Shown: in pieces, positions 38,570-49,092 of the stretch
Position numbering within the stretch: the first letter of the stretch is position 1
Layout: every line of letters starts with the position of its first letter
Assembly (NCBI GenBank): GCA_005885555.1
Contig: VAWN01000040.1
Location: 47,464-111,463, forward strand
Source: Actinomycetota bacterium
GTDB lineage: Bacteria; Actinomycetota; Actinomycetes; Mycobacteriales; Micromonosporaceae
Length of the DNA: 64,000 nucleotides
Direction: 5' to 3'
Program-made: the position numbers and the translations under genes
Notes under the pieces: model-generated
The model's input: the letters and a program-made list of their open reading frames with translations, nothing else
The model's database searches: none
What the model was told of the DNA's origin: nothing

Positions 38570-38719
38570 CATCGCACTATGTGAATGCGCCCAGCCTACC
38601 GGCAGTGCCATTGCCGATAACCGAACCGGCACCGTCCACACAGGACAGTGAGCCGCCGTCCGGCGGGTGAAGCGCGCGCATGTCATGCGGGCCCAACGGG
38701 CATTTGTGTGGGAGGCTCA

Positions 38720-40846
38720 ATGTACGGCAGGCGCAAACCTGATCGGCCCCTCGTATCCCGGCGGCGGCGCCGGGGCTGGCTCAACCCCTGGTTGGTAACG
38801 GGCGTCGCGGTGGCGCTGGTCGCCGGCGTCGGCGGAATCGCGTTCGCGCGCACCGGTAGCAGCGGCATCGCCATCGGACCGTTCGCGACACTTGAGGTAC
38901 AGAGCCTCGACGGCTCGGGCAACAACAAGGCCCACCCGACCACCTGGGGCGTCGCGGGGAAGCCGTACTCGCGCGTCGGACCGGCGCACTACGGCGACGG
39001 CAAGGGTTCACAGGTCAGCGGGCCGAACGCGCGTTCGGTCAGCGACCGGGTGTTCAACGACGAGACCCAGAACGTCTTCTCCGAGCGCGTCGTCAGCGCG
39101 TGGGGCTGGGCGTTCGGGCAGTTCATGGACCACAACATCGGCCTCGCGCAGGGCGGCACGGGAGCCGCGTCGAACATCACGTTCAACGCCAACGACCCGA
39201 TGGAGAAGTTCAAGAACAACCTCGGCGCCATCCCGTTCACCCGGGACGCCGCCGCGCCGGGTACCGGTACCAGTACGACGAACCCGCGCCAGCAGATCAA
39301 CACCCTCAGCTCGTTCATCGACGGCTTCAACATCTACGGTGGCACCGCGCAGCGGCTGGAGTGGCTGCGCGACGGGCCGCTCGACGGAAACATGGCCAAC
39401 AACGGGCCGACCCTGATGCTGCCGGGCGGGTTCCTGCCGACCCGGGACGCCCGGGGTAACGTGAGCGCCGCGCCGACCATGGCCGTCGACGGGCGGCTGC
39501 TGGCCACCCCGGCCAAGGCCGTGGTCGCGGGCGACGTGCGGGCCAACGAGAACCTCGTGTTGACCTCCATCCAGACGCTGTTCGCCCGGGAGCACAACCG
39601 GATCGTCGGGGTGCTGCCCAAGACGCTCAGCGCCGAGGACAAGTTCCAGATCGCCCGTCGGGTGGTCATCGCCGAGATCCAGCTCATCACGTACAACGAG
39701 TTCCTCCCGGCGATGGGGATCAACCTGCCCGCGTACACGGGGTACAAGTCGACCGTCGACCCGACGCTGAGCAACGAGTTCGCGACGGTCGGGTACCGGG
39801 GACACAGCCAGATCCACGGTGACATCGACGTCCAGACCCAGAAGTCCCGGTACACCGCGGCACAGCTCGCCCAGTTCACCGCGGAGGGCATGCAGGTCGA
39901 GGACGGCGACAGCCCGGGCATCGTGAGCATCGCCATCCCCGACAACGTGATGTTCTTCGACCCCCAGGTGCTCAAGCAGGTGGGCGAGGGCCCGGTGCTG
40001 CAGTCGCTGTCCCTCGAACCGCAGTACAAGAACGACGCGCTGATCGACGACGAGCTGCGCAGCACGCTGTTCCAGGTGCCCAAGCCGGGTTCCACCAGCG
40101 CGTGCAACGAGCCGGCCGTCGACCCGCGCTGCTACACCGGCGTCGTCGACCTGGGTGCCATCGACATCCAGCGCGGCCGCGACCACGGCATGCCGACGTA
40201 CAACCAGCTGCGGGCGGCCTACGGCCTGCCGGTCGCGCGCAACTTCGGTGACGTCGTCGGTAGCGGACCGAACAGCGAGACCTTCCCGAGGGACCCGAAG
40301 CTGACGCCGGGCAACGAGGTCAACCAGCCGGCCGCTCTCGACTTCACCGGGCTGTCCGACGTCAACGGCAACCCGATCGCGTTGAACTCGCCCGACGCGC
40401 AGACCAGGGCGGTCAACTCGAAGCGGCGAACCCCGTTGGCCGCCCGGTTGAAGGCCATCTACCACGACGTGAACACGCTCGACGCGTTCGTCGGCATGAT
40501 GGCCGAGCCGCACCTGCCGGGCAGCGAGTTCGGTGCCCTGCAGAACGCCATCTGGACCAAGCAGTTCCTGGCGCTGCGCGACGGCGACCGGTTCTTCTTC
40601 GGCAACCAGCCGGTGCTCACCCAGATCAAGGATGTGCTGGGCGTCGACTTCCACACCACGATGGCCCAGCTGATCGCGCGCAACACCGACATCCCGCTGT
40701 CAGCCCTGCCGGCGAACGTCTTCCAGTCCAAGTTCGACCCGCCGTCGAGCGCCACGTCCACAGTGGACGGTAGGGCGCCCGACTTCGGTACCGCCGCGGT
40801 ACCGGGGCAGGTCGCTGGACGGCCGGAACAGTTCCCGATGTCCTGA
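38720..40846 (+). CDS. Exported haem peroxidase of the animal-peroxidase superfamily
   Basis: A 708-residue protein with a basic N-terminus and one hydrophobic segment (WLVTGVAVALVAGVGGIAF), probably a signal anchor or uncleaved signal. The catalytic domain shows the distal His region GWAFGQFMDHNIGL (about 130-143), the FAREHNRIVGVLP helix, the proximal His region GYRGHSQIHGDI (about 355-367), and DIQRGRDHGMPTYNQLRAAYG (about 480-500), the superfamily signature. It would oxidise halides, phenols or lipids with hydrogen peroxide outside the membrane. GGGAGG sits 5 nt before the ATG. A long perfect hairpin follows, shared with the convergent matB gene. Confidence 0.88.
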   Translation: MYGRRKPDRPLVSRRRRRGWLNPWLVTGVAVALVAGVGGIAFARTGSSGIAIGPFATLEVQSLDGSGNNKAHPTTWGVAGKPYSRVGPAHYGDGKGSQVSGPNARSVSDRVFNDETQNVFSERVVSAWGWAFGQFMDHNIGLAQGGTGAASNITFNANDPMEKFKNNLGAIPFTRDAAAPGTGTSTTNPRQQINTLSSFIDGFNIYGGTAQRLEWLRDGPLDGNMANNGPTLMLPGGFLPTRDARGNVSAAPTMAVDGRLLATPAKAVVAGDVRANENLVLTSIQTLFAREHNRIVGVLPKTLSAEDKFQIARRVVIAEIQLITYNEFLPAMGINLPAYTGYKSTVDPTLSNEFATVGYRGHSQIHGDIDVQTQKSRYTAAQLAQFTAEGMQVEDGDSPGIVSIAIPDNVMFFDPQVLKQVGEGPVLQSLSLEPQYKNDALIDDELRSTLFQVPKPGSTSACNEPAVDPRCYTGVVDLGAIDIQRGRDHGMPTYNQLRAAYGLPVARNFGDVVGSGPNSETFPRDPKLTPGNEVNQPAALDFTGLSDVNGNPIALNSPDAQTRAVNSKRRTPLAARLKAIYHDVNTLDAFVGMMAEPHLPGSEFGALQNAIWTKQFLALRDGDRFFFGNQPVLTQIKDVLGVDFHTTMAQLIARNTDIPLSALPANVFQSKFDPPSSATSTVDGRAPDFGTAAVPGQVAGRPEQFPMS

Positions 40847-40857
40847 AAGGAGATCGC

Positions 40858-40894
40858 AGTGCGGGAGGCGGGCCGGTGGCCCGCCTCCCGCACT
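40858..40894. terminator. Perfect 17-bp hairpin between peroxidase and matB
   Basis: AGTGCGGGAGGCGGGCC, loop GGT, GGCCCGCCTCCCGCACT. It begins 12 bp after the peroxidase stop and ends on the first base of the matB stop codon, so it can end transcription in both directions, including the 14-kb catabolic operon. Confidence 0.8.
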
Positions 40895-42330
40895 TACGGG
40901 GTCAGCTCGTGGCGCAGCACCTTGCCCATCGCGCTTCGGGGTACCGCGTCGATCCAGCGCCATTCCCGCGGCCGCTTGTAGGGGGCCAGCCGCTGGGCAC
41001 ACCACCGCGCGAGATCGTCGGCGTCGAGGTCGCCCGCGGGTACCACGAAGGCCACCACGGTCTCCCCCCACTCCGGTGACGGCGCACCCGCCACCGCCGC
41101 GTCGGCCACCGCCGGGTGCGCCCGCAGGACCTCCTCGACCTCGCGCGGGTACACGTTGTACCCGCCGCTGATGATGAGCTCCTTGGCCCGCCCGGTGATG
41201 CGCAGGTACCCGTCGCCGTCGCGCACGCCGAGGTCGCCGGTGCGGAACCAGCCGTCCCCGGTGAAGGCGGCGGCGTCGGCGTCCGGGCGGTCGAGGTACC
41301 CCTTGATGACATTGGGCCCGGTCACTTCGATCTCGGTGACTCCCCCCTCGCGCGGCGCCAGCCGCAGCGAGACACCGGGCAGCGGGAAGCCCACGGTGCC
41401 CGGGCGCCGCTCCCCCTCGTACGGGTTGGACGTCAGCATCACGGTCTCGGTCATGCCGTAGCGCTCCAGCACCCGCTGCCCGCTGCCGTCCGCGACCGCC
41501 GCGTGCAGGTCCGCCGGCAGCGGCGCCGACCCGCTGACCGCCAGGCGCAGGCCGCGCAGCGCGTCCAGGTGCGGCGAGCCGGCCAGCCGGTGGTACATCG
41601 TCGGTACCCCGAAGAACAGCGTCGCCTGCCGTTCCCGGATCGCCTGCGCCACAACGGCCGGCTCGAACCTCGGCAGGATCAGCGCGGACGCGCCGGTGGT
41701 CAGCGTGCCGTGCAGCCCGACGCCGAGGCCGTGCATGTGGAACAGCGGCAGGCTGAGCACCAGCCGGTCCTCGGCCGTCCAGTGCCAGGCGATGCGTACC
41801 GCGTGCGCCCCGGCGAGCAGGTTGGCGTGGGTCAGCGGCGCGCCCTTGGGCCGCCCGGTGGTACCCGACGTGTAGATGACCAGCGCCACGTCGTTGGGCC
41901 GGCGGGTATCGAGCTGCGTCGTCACCGGCGCCGGAAGCTGGGCCAGATCCGGTGTGGCGCAAGGGATTGCGCTCACCCGCGCCGGGTCGTCGAGCACCGC
42001 GAGCCGCGGCGCCGCCTCGCCGACCAGGTTGGCGACCTCGGCCGGGGTGTAGGCGGTGTTGACCGGTACCACGACGAGGCCGTACCGCAGCGCCGCCACG
42101 TAGGCGATGACGAGGTCGACGCTCGGCGCGGCCGACATGAGTACCCGGTCGCCCGGCGCCAGGCCGGCGGCGGCGTACCGGCCGGCCGCGGTGGCGGTCC
42201 GTTCCGCCAGTTCCGCCGCGGTGACCGTCGCACCGTCCATTGTGGACAGTGTTGGCCGGCCGGGATCGCGCGCCCACGCGGCGGTCCACGCGCCGGGCAG
42301 CGTGCCGCCCGAAGCCAGCTCGCGATTCAT
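40894..42330 (-). CDS. matB: Malonyl-CoA synthetase
   Basis: A 478-residue adenylate-forming enzyme that would join malonate to CoA with ATP. The AMP-binding motif [59 protein letters not shown], the hinge [20 protein letters not shown] and the catalytic Lys in [11 protein letters not shown] match MatB. The TSNPY(D/E)G stretch is specific to malonyl-CoA synthetases as I recall them. The ATG at 42330 overlaps the barbiturase stop (ATGA). It is the last gene of the operon. Malonate is the carbon product of barbiturate breakdown, which is why this gene fixes the pathway reading. Confidence 0.88.
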   Translation of the reverse strand: MNRELASGGTLPGAWTAAWARDPGRPTLSTMDGATVTAAELAERTATAAGRYAAAGLAPGDRVLMSAAPSVDLVIAYVAALRYGLVVVPVNTAYTPAEVANLVGEAAPRLAVLDDPARVSAIPCATPDLAQLPAPVTTQLDTRRPNDVALVIYTSGTTGRPKGAPLTHANLLAGAHAVRIAWHWTAEDRLVLSLPLFHMHGLGVGLHGTLTTGASALILPRFEPAVVAQAIRERQATLFFGVPTMYHRLAGSPHLDALRGLRLAVSGSAPLPADLHAAVADGSGQRVLERYGMTETVMLTSNPYEGERRPGTVGFPLPGVSLRLAPREGGVTEIEVTGPNVIKGYLDRPDADAAAFTGDGWFRTGDLGVRDGDGYLRITGRAKELIISGGYNVYPREVEEVLRAHPAVADAAVAGAPSPEWGETVVAFVVPAGDLDADDLARWCAQRLAPYKRPREWRWIDAVPRSAMGKVLRHELTP

Positions 42331-43436
42331 GACCCGAGGTCGACGATCGCGGCCACCGGTCCGCCCCCGTCCGGGCCCTGGTGCGCGGCGGAGACCGAGA
42401 CGAACACCGCCGGGTCGCCGGTCACCGACGCGGCCACCCCGCCGACGCACGCCTTGATCTGCCGGTGCCAGTGCACGTCGGAGTCGTCGAGCATGGCGTT
42501 GCGCCGTCCGCGCACCTGCCCGTCGCTGGACGCCTCGCACTTGAGGAACACGTTGACCAGCCGGCCCTGCAGGTCGCCCGGGTGCGGGCGGGCGGGCAGG
42601 AACAGCCCCGCGTCGCGGATCGCCGCCCAGATCCCGTCGGCGTCCAGCGCGTCGCGCATCACGCTGTGGCCGATGCGGTACCGGCCGCCGACGCCGCGCG
42701 CGTTGCCCACCACCACGATCTGCGCCCGGTCGAGCTCGACGCCGGACGAGCAGGACGCGACCGACGAGTACATCGCCCGGTTGTGCAGCACGTCGGCGTC
42801 GGACGGCGGCTCGATCTCGCCGAGCGCGACGGCGATACCCAGCGCGGTGGTGCCGTTGGACAGGTCCATCGACTCGTGCGTCTGCTCGGTCCACACCGTC
42901 GCGCCCCGGCTCTTCGCCTCGCGGATCGTGTGGATGGTCAGCAGCGGGGTCTTCGTCTGTACATAGTGGACGTCGGCCGGGTCGGTGATGCCGGCTCTGG
43001 CCATCGCCTCGGCGACGCCGGTCGCGACCTTGTCAACCATCGCGCGCCGGCCGATCTCCTCGGGCAGGATCGGCTCGCTCATCGTCACGCCCACGGTCAG
43101 CCGCGGCTCGTCGGTGCGGGCCACGCTGTCCGCCGGTACCGTGGCGAAGACCGTGGCGTGCGGTGACAGCACGCCGTCGGTGCCGCCGGACCAGACGATC
43201 GGGATCCGGGCCACCTCGTCGGGCTTGCGGGACCCCTTGTCCTGCAACACATCCCGGAACGCGCGGTCGGCGATGATGCGGGTGTAGTCGTTCACGCCGC
43301 CGTTGCCCTCGGTCTTGCCGATGACCGCGATCACCCGGTCGGCCTCGACGGTACCGTCGTCGATCAGCGCCGCGAGGCCCGACGCGTCGCTGACATGCTG
43401 GAGCGGTATCTTGCGCACCTCGATGGGCTCGGGCAT
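42327..43436 (-). CDS. Barbiturase / cyanuric acid hydrolase family ring-opening amidohydrolase
   Basis: A 369-residue member of the AtzD/barbiturase fold, which has three similar domains, each giving a Ser-Lys pair. Visible are [75 protein letters not shown] and [18 protein letters not shown]. The two activities cannot be told apart by eye; with a molybdenum hydroxylase and malonyl-CoA synthetase in the same operon, barbiturate hydrolysis to ureidomalonate is by far the better fit. GGAGG lies in the last codons of the kinase gene, and the ATG at 43436 comes 2 nt after that stop. Confidence 0.87.
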   Translation of the reverse strand: MPEPIEVRKIPLQHVSDASGLAALIDDGTVEADRVIAVIGKTEGNGGVNDYTRIIADRAFRDVLQDKGSRKPDEVARIPIVWSGGTDGVLSPHATVFATVPADSVARTDEPRLTVGVTMSEPILPEEIGRRAMVDKVATGVAEAMARAGITDPADVHYVQTKTPLLTIHTIREAKSRGATVWTEQTHESMDLSNGTTALGIAVALGEIEPPSDADVLHNRAMYSSVASCSSGVELDRAQIVVVGNARGVGGRYRIGHSVMRDALDADGIWAAIRDAGLFLPARPHPGDLQGRLVNVFLKCEASSDGQVRGRRNAMLDDSDVHWHRQIKACVGGVAASVTGDPAVFVSVSAAHQGPDGGGPVAAIVDLGS

Positions 43437-43438
43437 GG

Positions 43439-44365
43439 TCACCTCCGGGTTACGACCGTACCGGTACCGCCGGCCACGGCGTCGGCGATCCGGTCCAGCG
43501 ATGTGATGACGGCGCGCTCGCCGCCGGCCTCGACGAACCGGCAGGCGGCTTCGACCTTCGGTCCCATGTCGCCGCTGGCGAACTGGCCGTCGGCGGCGTA
43601 CCGGCGCAGCTGCGTCGCGGTTACCGCACCGATCGGGCGGGCGTTGGCGGTACCCCAGTCGAGCGCCGCGGCTTCCACGTCGGTCGCCAGTACCAGCGTC
43701 TGCGCGTTGGTCGTGCCGGCCAGCAGCGCGGCCGCGAGGTCCTTGTCGATGACCGCCTCGACGCCGCGCAGGGTACCGTCGGGTTCGCGGACGACCGGGA
43801 TCCCGCCGCCGCCGGCCGCGACGACGAGGTACCCGGCGGCGAGCAGCGCGCCGACCGCGGGCGCGTCGAGCACCTCCAACGGTTCCGGCGAGGCGACCAC
43901 GCGCCGCCAGCCGCGCGCGCCCCGGTCGTGCCAGACCTGTCCGTGCTCGATCATCAGCTTCGCCTCGTCGGCCGGCAGGTACCGCCCGATCGGCTTGGAC
44001 GGCGTGCGGAACCCGGGATCGGCCGCATCCACGACGGTACGCGTGACGAGTGCGGCGACCGGCCGGCGACCGGCCAGCGCGCGTTCCAGCGCGTTGCACA
44101 GCACGAAGCCGATCGTGCCCTGGGTCTGCGCGCCGCACCAGTCCAGCGGCACCGGCGGTACCACGGCCGCGGCGAGCTCGTTCTTCACCAGCAGGTTGCC
44201 CACCTGCGGCCCGTTCCCGTGCGTGACAAGGACCTCCGCGCCGGTCGCCGCGACCTGCGCGATGCGGCCGGCGGCCCGGCCGAGCGCGGCGATCTGGTCG
44301 GCCGGGGTGGCCCGCCCGTCGGGTGCGGTCATCGCGTTGCCGCCCAGGGCGATGAGGACGATCAC
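43439..44365 (-). CDS. Carbamate kinase
   Basis: A 308-residue amino-acid-kinase-fold enzyme: [62 protein letters not shown] and [17 protein letters not shown]. It makes ATP from carbamoyl phosphate and ADP, releasing ammonia and CO2. No arginine deiminase or catabolic ornithine carbamoyltransferase is nearby, so the carbamoyl phosphate must come from another reaction, most plausibly from the FdrA/YlbE-like pair encoded 12 kb away in the same cluster. GTG 44365 overlaps the hyuB stop (GTGA). Confidence 0.92.
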   Translation of the reverse strand: MIVLIALGGNAMTAPDGRATPADQIAALGRAAGRIAQVAATGAEVLVTHGNGPQVGNLLVKNELAAAVVPPVPLDWCGAQTQGTIGFVLCNALERALAGRRPVAALVTRTVVDAADPGFRTPSKPIGRYLPADEAKLMIEHGQVWHDRGARGWRRVVASPEPLEVLDAPAVGALLAAGYLVVAAGGGGIPVVREPDGTLRGVEAVIDKDLAAALLAGTTNAQTLVLATDVEAAALDWGTANARPIGAVTATQLRRYAADGQFASGDMGPKVEAACRFVEAGGERAVITSLDRIADAVAGGTGTVVTRR

Positions 44366-46164
44366 CGCCGGTCCACCTCGGGATAGGGCTTGCCGGCCAG
44401 CAGCCGGTAGCCGAGGCCGCGGTCGAACAGCAGGGGGAGCCGGGCCTTCCGCCGCGCCCGCACCGCCTCGGTGGCGTCCCGGTCGCCGAGGACGACGCCG
44501 TAGTCCTCCCGGGCGCCGGTCCGGGACACCTTGCCCCACCGCACGTCCCGCACGACCTCGTCGTACGGCCGGTCCAGCGGGTCGCCCCAGCCGCCGCCTC
44601 CGGTGGTGCGGATCCGGATCACCTCGCCGGCCCGCACCGGCTCGGCGTCGGCGAGCGCGTCGACGGTGCGCTCGTTGGGCCCGCCCGGGTCGACCACCAC
44701 GCTGAACGGCTGGCCGGCCCGGCCGCCCTTGAGGCCCCAGCAGGCCAGTCTCGACCGGTCGGCGATGGACATGAAGTACCCGTCGCGCAGCATCCGGAGG
44801 TGCTTGTCGTACCCGAGCCCGCCGCGGTACCGCCCCGGGCCGCCCGAGTCGACCGCGAGGCCCAGCCGTTCCACCACGAACGGCCAGCGGGACTCGGCGA
44901 ACTCCACCGGGATGTTGCGCGAGTCCGGAACGATGTGCACGGTGTCCTCGCCGTCGGCGTAGGGCCGGCCGCCGGAGCCGCCGCCGAGCACCTCGCGCAT
45001 CAGGTACGGCTGGCCCTCGGCGTCGGTGCCGTACACCCCGGTGTACCGGATGGTCTCCTGGTCGGCCGGCATCCGACCGTCGACGGCCTTGGCCAGTACC
45101 CCGGCGAAGACCCCGAGCAGCCGCAGGATGACGAACGTGCGCGCGTTGGTCGGCGCCGGGAACACCGGTGTCAGCAGCGTCCCCGGCGGCGGGAACCGCA
45201 GTTCCAGCAACGGCACCACGCCCTCGTTGACGTCCAGCTCGGCCATCCGCTCCGGGGTGTCGGCGAGGTTGCGCAGGATCGGCGCGAGCCACTTGGCGAG
45301 GAAGTTCCCGTCGGCGTAGTTGCCGGCGTGGTTGATCGGGCCGCGCGCCTGCGGCGAGGTACCGGTGAAGTCCAGTACCAGCTTGTCCGGCGTCTTGGTC
45401 AGCGTGATGCGCTGGGTGTGCAGCCGCGGCGGGTCGACGCCGTCGTGTTCGGCGTAGTCCTCCCAGACGTAGCTGCCGTCCGGGATCTTCGCGAGGATCT
45501 CGGTGCGGAACGCCTTCGTCGTGTTGTCCAGGATCGCGTCGAAGCAACCCTCCACAGTGGACCGTCCATAGCGGACGAACAGCTCGGCCAGCCGGCCGGC
45601 GCCCATCAGGCAGGCGGAGCACTCGGCGTCCAGGTCGGCGGCGAGCGACTCGGGCATCCGCGAGTTGCGGGTCATTATCTTCAGCGCCGCCTCGTTCGGG
45701 ACACCCTTGTCCCACAAGCGGATCGGGGGGACCATCAGGCCCTCCTCGAAGACGCTGGTCGCGGTCGAGGGCATCGATCCGGGTACCGCGCCGCCGATGT
45801 CGTCATGGTGGCCGAACGCCTGCACGAAGGCCACCACGTCGCCGTCGTGGAACACCGGGACCGTCACGCACAGGTCGGGCAGGTGGCCGATGCCGCCTTC
45901 GGAACGGTACACGTCGTTGTGGAAGAACACGTCGCCGGGCCGCATCGTCGACAGTGGATAGTCGCGGACGACGGGATGCACCAGGGCGGAGTACGACCGG
46001 CCGGTCAGCTTTCGTAGCCTGCGGTCGTGGATGCCGGCGCGGAAGTCGTGCGCGTCACGGATCATCGGCGACCGCGCGGTGCGGCCGATCGCGGTCTCCA
46101 CCTCGCGCTCGATCGAGGCGAGCGTGCCGCTGACGATCTCCACCAGAATCGGGTCAGCCGTCAC
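44362..46164 (-). CDS. Hydantoinase/oxoprolinase B-type subunit
   Basis: A 600-residue HyuB-family subunit: [20 protein letters not shown] at the start, [39 protein letters not shown] and, near the end, [20 protein letters not shown]. With HyuA it forms an ATP-dependent amide- or lactam-opening enzyme. In this operon candidates are ureidomalonate, malonamate or a ring compound, and I cannot choose. The GTG start at 46164 overlaps the hyuA stop by 11 bp. Confidence 0.87.
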   Translation of the reverse strand: MTADPILVEIVSGTLASIEREVETAIGRTARSPMIRDAHDFRAGIHDRRLRKLTGRSYSALVHPVVRDYPLSTMRPGDVFFHNDVYRSEGGIGHLPDLCVTVPVFHDGDVVAFVQAFGHHDDIGGAVPGSMPSTATSVFEEGLMVPPIRLWDKGVPNEAALKIMTRNSRMPESLAADLDAECSACLMGAGRLAELFVRYGRSTVEGCFDAILDNTTKAFRTEILAKIPDGSYVWEDYAEHDGVDPPRLHTQRITLTKTPDKLVLDFTGTSPQARGPINHAGNYADGNFLAKWLAPILRNLADTPERMAELDVNEGVVPLLELRFPPPGTLLTPVFPAPTNARTFVILRLLGVFAGVLAKAVDGRMPADQETIRYTGVYGTDAEGQPYLMREVLGGGSGGRPYADGEDTVHIVPDSRNIPVEFAESRWPFVVERLGLAVDSGGPGRYRGGLGYDKHLRMLRDGYFMSIADRSRLACWGLKGGRAGQPFSVVVDPGGPNERTVDALADAEPVRAGEVIRIRTTGGGGWGDPLDRPYDEVVRDVRWGKVSRTGAREDYGVVLGDRDATEAVRARRKARLPLLFDRGLGYRLLAGKPYPEVDRR

Positions 46165-48202
46165 GGGTCACCACCAGGTTGCCCAGGTCGTCGACGCGGG
46201 CGGTGAAGCCGGGATGCAGCGGTACCGTCGAGCCGTACTCCTCGACGACCGCCGGCCCGGTCAGCACCTCGCCGGGCGCGAGCGACGGCCGGTCGTAGAT
46301 CGCAGTGTCCACAAAGGACCCGTCGAAGAGAACGGGCCGGCTGCCCGCGGGCGCAGCCGCCGGCCCGGCCCGGCCGTGGCCCGACGGCAGCGGGCGCAAC
46401 GGCGGGCTCGCGATCGGGCCGATCCCGCTCACCCGCAGGTTCACCCATTCGACCTCCTGCTCCGGCCGGTCCCGGAAGCAGTACCCGTAGAGGCGCTCGT
46501 GCGCGTCGTGGAACAGTGCCACGGTCGCGTCCGGATCGCCGCCGGCCGGTACCGGTACCTCGAAGGCCTGCCCCCGGTACCGCAGGTCGGCGGTGCGGAC
46601 GAACCGCTGCCGGGCCGGTGCGAAGCCCTCCGCGGACAGCGCGGCCGCGGCCCGCCCGGTCAGCTCGGTGAAGAGACGCTCGACGACGTCGCGGTCCACC
46701 GATGCGTGCCGCGCCACGTACGTCTGCACGTAGTCGTTCTTCACGTCGACGGTCAACAGCCCGAACGCGGACAGGTTGCCGGGATCGCGCGGTACCAGCA
46801 CGGCGGGCAGGTCGAGGATGTCGGCCAGCCGGCACGCCAGCAGCGAACCGGAGCCGCCGAACGTGGTGAGCACGAAGTCGCGCACGTCCAGGCCGCGCTT
46901 GACGGTGACCTGCCGCAGCGCGTTGGCCTGGTTCCACGCGGAGATCTCCAGGATGCCGGCGGCGAGCTTCTCGGTGGGCAGGCCCAGTTTCTCGCCCAAT
47001 GCGGCGAGGCCCTCGCGGGCCGCGGCCACGTCGAGCGGTACCTCGCCGCCGAGCAGGTGCGCCGGAATCCGGCCGAGCACCAGGTGGGCGTCGGTGACGG
47101 TCGGCTCGATGCCGCCACGGCGGTAGCACAGCGGGCCGGGATCGGCGCCGGCCGAGCGGGGGCCGACGCGGAGGGTACCGTCCCGGGTCAGCGACGCGAC
47201 CGATCCGCCACCGGCGCCGACGGTCACGATGTCGATCATCGGGATCTTCGACGGGTACCCGCCGACGGAGCCCTCGGTGGTCAGCGTCGGCTGGCCGTGC
47301 AGCACCACGCTGACGTCCGTCGAGGTACCCCCGCCGTCGAGGGTGAGCACCTTGTCGAAGCCGGCCGTCTGCGCCACGAGCGCGGCGCCCAGCGCCCCGG
47401 CCGCCGGGCCGGACAGCACCGTGGTGATGGGCTGGTGGACCACCTCCTCGGCGGACACCACGCCGCCGTTGGACTTCATGATGAGGAACGGCACCGGCCC
47501 GGCGTACCCGGACAGGCGCCGCCGGATCGTTGCCACGTAACGGGAAACGCGCGGCTTGACCGCGGCGTCGATGAGCGTGGTCATCGCCCGCTCGTACTCG
47601 CGGTACTCACGCAGCACCTCGCTGGACAGCGACACCACGGCAGCCGGGTGCTCGGCGGCGAGGATGTCGCGCATCCGCTGCTCGCGCGCGGGGTTGGCGT
47701 AGGCGTGCAGGAAGCACACGCCGACCGCGTCGATCCCGTTGTCCCGGAAGAACCGGGCCGCCTCGCGGGCGGCGTCGTCGTCGAACGGGCGCAGTTGCGC
47801 GCCGGTGTGGTCGAGCCGGCCGGGCACGGTACGCACGAGGTCGGCGGGCACGATGCGGGGCGGCTTGACCCAGAAGTAGCTGTTGCCGTAGCCGTCCGGC
47901 ACGCTCTGCCGGGCGATCTCCAGCAGGAACTCGAATCCCTCGGTCGTGATGAAGCCGAGCCGCTCGATCCGGCCCTCCAGCAGCTGGTTGGTCGCCACCG
48001 TCGTGCCGTGGCTCACCGACGTCACGTCAGCCGGGGTACCGTCCATTGTGGACAGTACCTTGTGGACACCGGTCATGAAGCCCTCGGCCGGGTCGGCCGG
48101 TGTCGACGGCGTCTTGGTGGTCACGATCGCGCCGCTGTCCTCGTCGACGGCCACCACGTCGGTGAACGTACCGCCGGTGTCGACCCCGATGCGGATCCTC
48201 AT
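46154..48202 (-). CDS. Hydantoinase/oxoprolinase A-type subunit (ATPase)
   Basis: A 682-residue HyuA-family subunit with an actin-like ATPase core: IRIGVDTGGTFTDVVAVD (phosphate 1), SVSHGTTVATNQLLEG, VLTLDGGGTSTDVSVV (phosphate 2) and VTVGAGGGSVASL. It activates an amide with ATP for hydrolysis together with HyuB. The ATG at 48202 overlaps the stop of the nitrilase-like gene (ATGA). It contains a GTCCATTGTGGAC word (48041-48053) coding STMD. Carbamate kinase could regenerate the ATP it uses. Confidence 0.88.
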   Translation of the reverse strand: MRIRIGVDTGGTFTDVVAVDEDSGAIVTTKTPSTPADPAEGFMTGVHKVLSTMDGTPADVTSVSHGTTVATNQLLEGRIERLGFITTEGFEFLLEIARQSVPDGYGNSYFWVKPPRIVPADLVRTVPGRLDHTGAQLRPFDDDAAREAARFFRDNGIDAVGVCFLHAYANPAREQRMRDILAAEHPAAVVSLSSEVLREYREYERAMTTLIDAAVKPRVSRYVATIRRRLSGYAGPVPFLIMKSNGGVVSAEEVVHQPITTVLSGPAAGALGAALVAQTAGFDKVLTLDGGGTSTDVSVVLHGQPTLTTEGSVGGYPSKIPMIDIVTVGAGGGSVASLTRDGTLRVGPRSAGADPGPLCYRRGGIEPTVTDAHLVLGRIPAHLLGGEVPLDVAAAREGLAALGEKLGLPTEKLAAGILEISAWNQANALRQVTVKRGLDVRDFVLTTFGGSGSLLACRLADILDLPAVLVPRDPGNLSAFGLLTVDVKNDYVQTYVARHASVDRDVVERLFTELTGRAAAALSAEGFAPARQRFVRTADLRYRGQAFEVPVPAGGDPDATVALFHDAHERLYGYCFRDRPEQEVEWVNLRVSGIGPIASPPLRPLPSGHGRAGPAAAPAGSRPVLFDGSFVDTAIYDRPSLAPGEVLTGPAVVEEYGSTVPLHPGFTARVDDLGNLVVTRDG

Positions 48203-49086
48203 CGGGCGTGCGGGAAGCTCGTGGCCGCCGGGCGGCGCAGCTCGTCCAGATGGTGCCCGATCAGCGCGAGGTTGCGCTCGGCGAGGTGGTCGAACCGTTG
48301 CGGCACACTGGAACCCGGTGTCAGGCTCGCCATCGCGGTGGCGGGGTCGAGGCGGGCGGTGACCCAGCCGGCGTGCGAGGCGCCGCGCGCGACGACATCC
48401 GCGATCGGTGTGACGATCATCGAGTTGCCGAAGTAGATGACCCCGGCCGGGTCGGTACCGGTGGCGTTCGCGGCCACCACGAACACGTGGTTGTCGTAGG
48501 CCCGGGCCCGGTTGGTCAGCTCCCAGATGTCGGCCGACCGCAGCAGCGCCGACGGCCGGCAGATCACCTCGGCGCCGAGTACCGCCTCGATCCGGGCCAG
48601 CTCCGGGTAGTCGCCGTCGAAGCAGATCATCAGGCCCAGCTTGGCCAGCGGGGTGTCCACCACGACGGCACGCTCCCCGGCGACCACCCAGTCCTCACCG
48701 CAGAACAGGTGCGTCTTGCGGTACCGGCTGAGCACGCCGCCGTCCGGCCCGACAACGGCGGCGGTGTTGTACACGGTGCCCCGCTGCGGTCCGCGCTCGT
48801 AGGTGCCGAAGACGACGTGTACCCCGAGCCGCCGGGCCGCCTCCTGAACCGGTTCGGTGACCGGCCCGGGTACCTCGCTCACCAGGTCCCACAAGGCTTC
48901 CGGCGACACGCCCGGGGTGAAGCCGGTGCTGGCCGCCTCGGGCAGCACGAGCAGCTCGGCCCCGGTCGCGTCGACGCAGCGGTCGATGAGGTCGACGCAC
49001 GTGTCGAGGTTGGCCTTGACCGACGCGGGGGTCAGCGGGCCGGGTGCGGGCGGTACCTGGACGGCGGCGGCGACGAACGGCAGCAT
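48199..49086 (-). CDS. Carbon-nitrogen hydrolase (nitrilase superfamily amidase)
   Basis: A 295-residue amidohydrolase with a Glu-Lys-Cys triad: LPEAAS (Glu50), YRKTHLF (Lys124) and GLMICFDGDYPE (Cys155). FGNSMIV and ANATGTD are common family segments. It would hydrolyse a linear amide, N-carbamoyl compound or omega-amide. In the operon, malonamate or ureidomalonate is a reasonable substrate, but beta-ureidopropionase-like activity cannot be excluded. ATG 49086 is chosen; an in-frame GTG directly precedes it. It is coupled to hyuA by an ATGA overlap. Confidence 0.85.
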   Translation of the reverse strand: MLPFVAAAVQVPPAPGPLTPASVKANLDTCVDLIDRCVDATGAELLVLPEAASTGFTPGVSPEALWDLVSEVPGPVTEPVQEAARRLGVHVVFGTYERGPQRGTVYNTAAVVGPDGGVLSRYRKTHLFCGEDWVVAGERAVVVDTPLAKLGLMICFDGDYPELARIEAVLGAEVICRPSALLRSADIWELTNRARAYDNHVFVVAANATGTDPAGVIYFGNSMIVTPIADVVARGASHAGWVTARLDPATAMASLTPGSSVPQRFDHLAERNLALIGHHLDELRRPAATSFPHAR

Positions 49087-49092
49087 CACCCC

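Noticed and set aside
42327-43436. Cyanuric acid hydrolase of a triazine pathway
   Set aside because: Same fold and not separable by eye, but no biuret or allophanate hydrolase is present, while malonyl-CoA synthetase and a uracil-type permease are.
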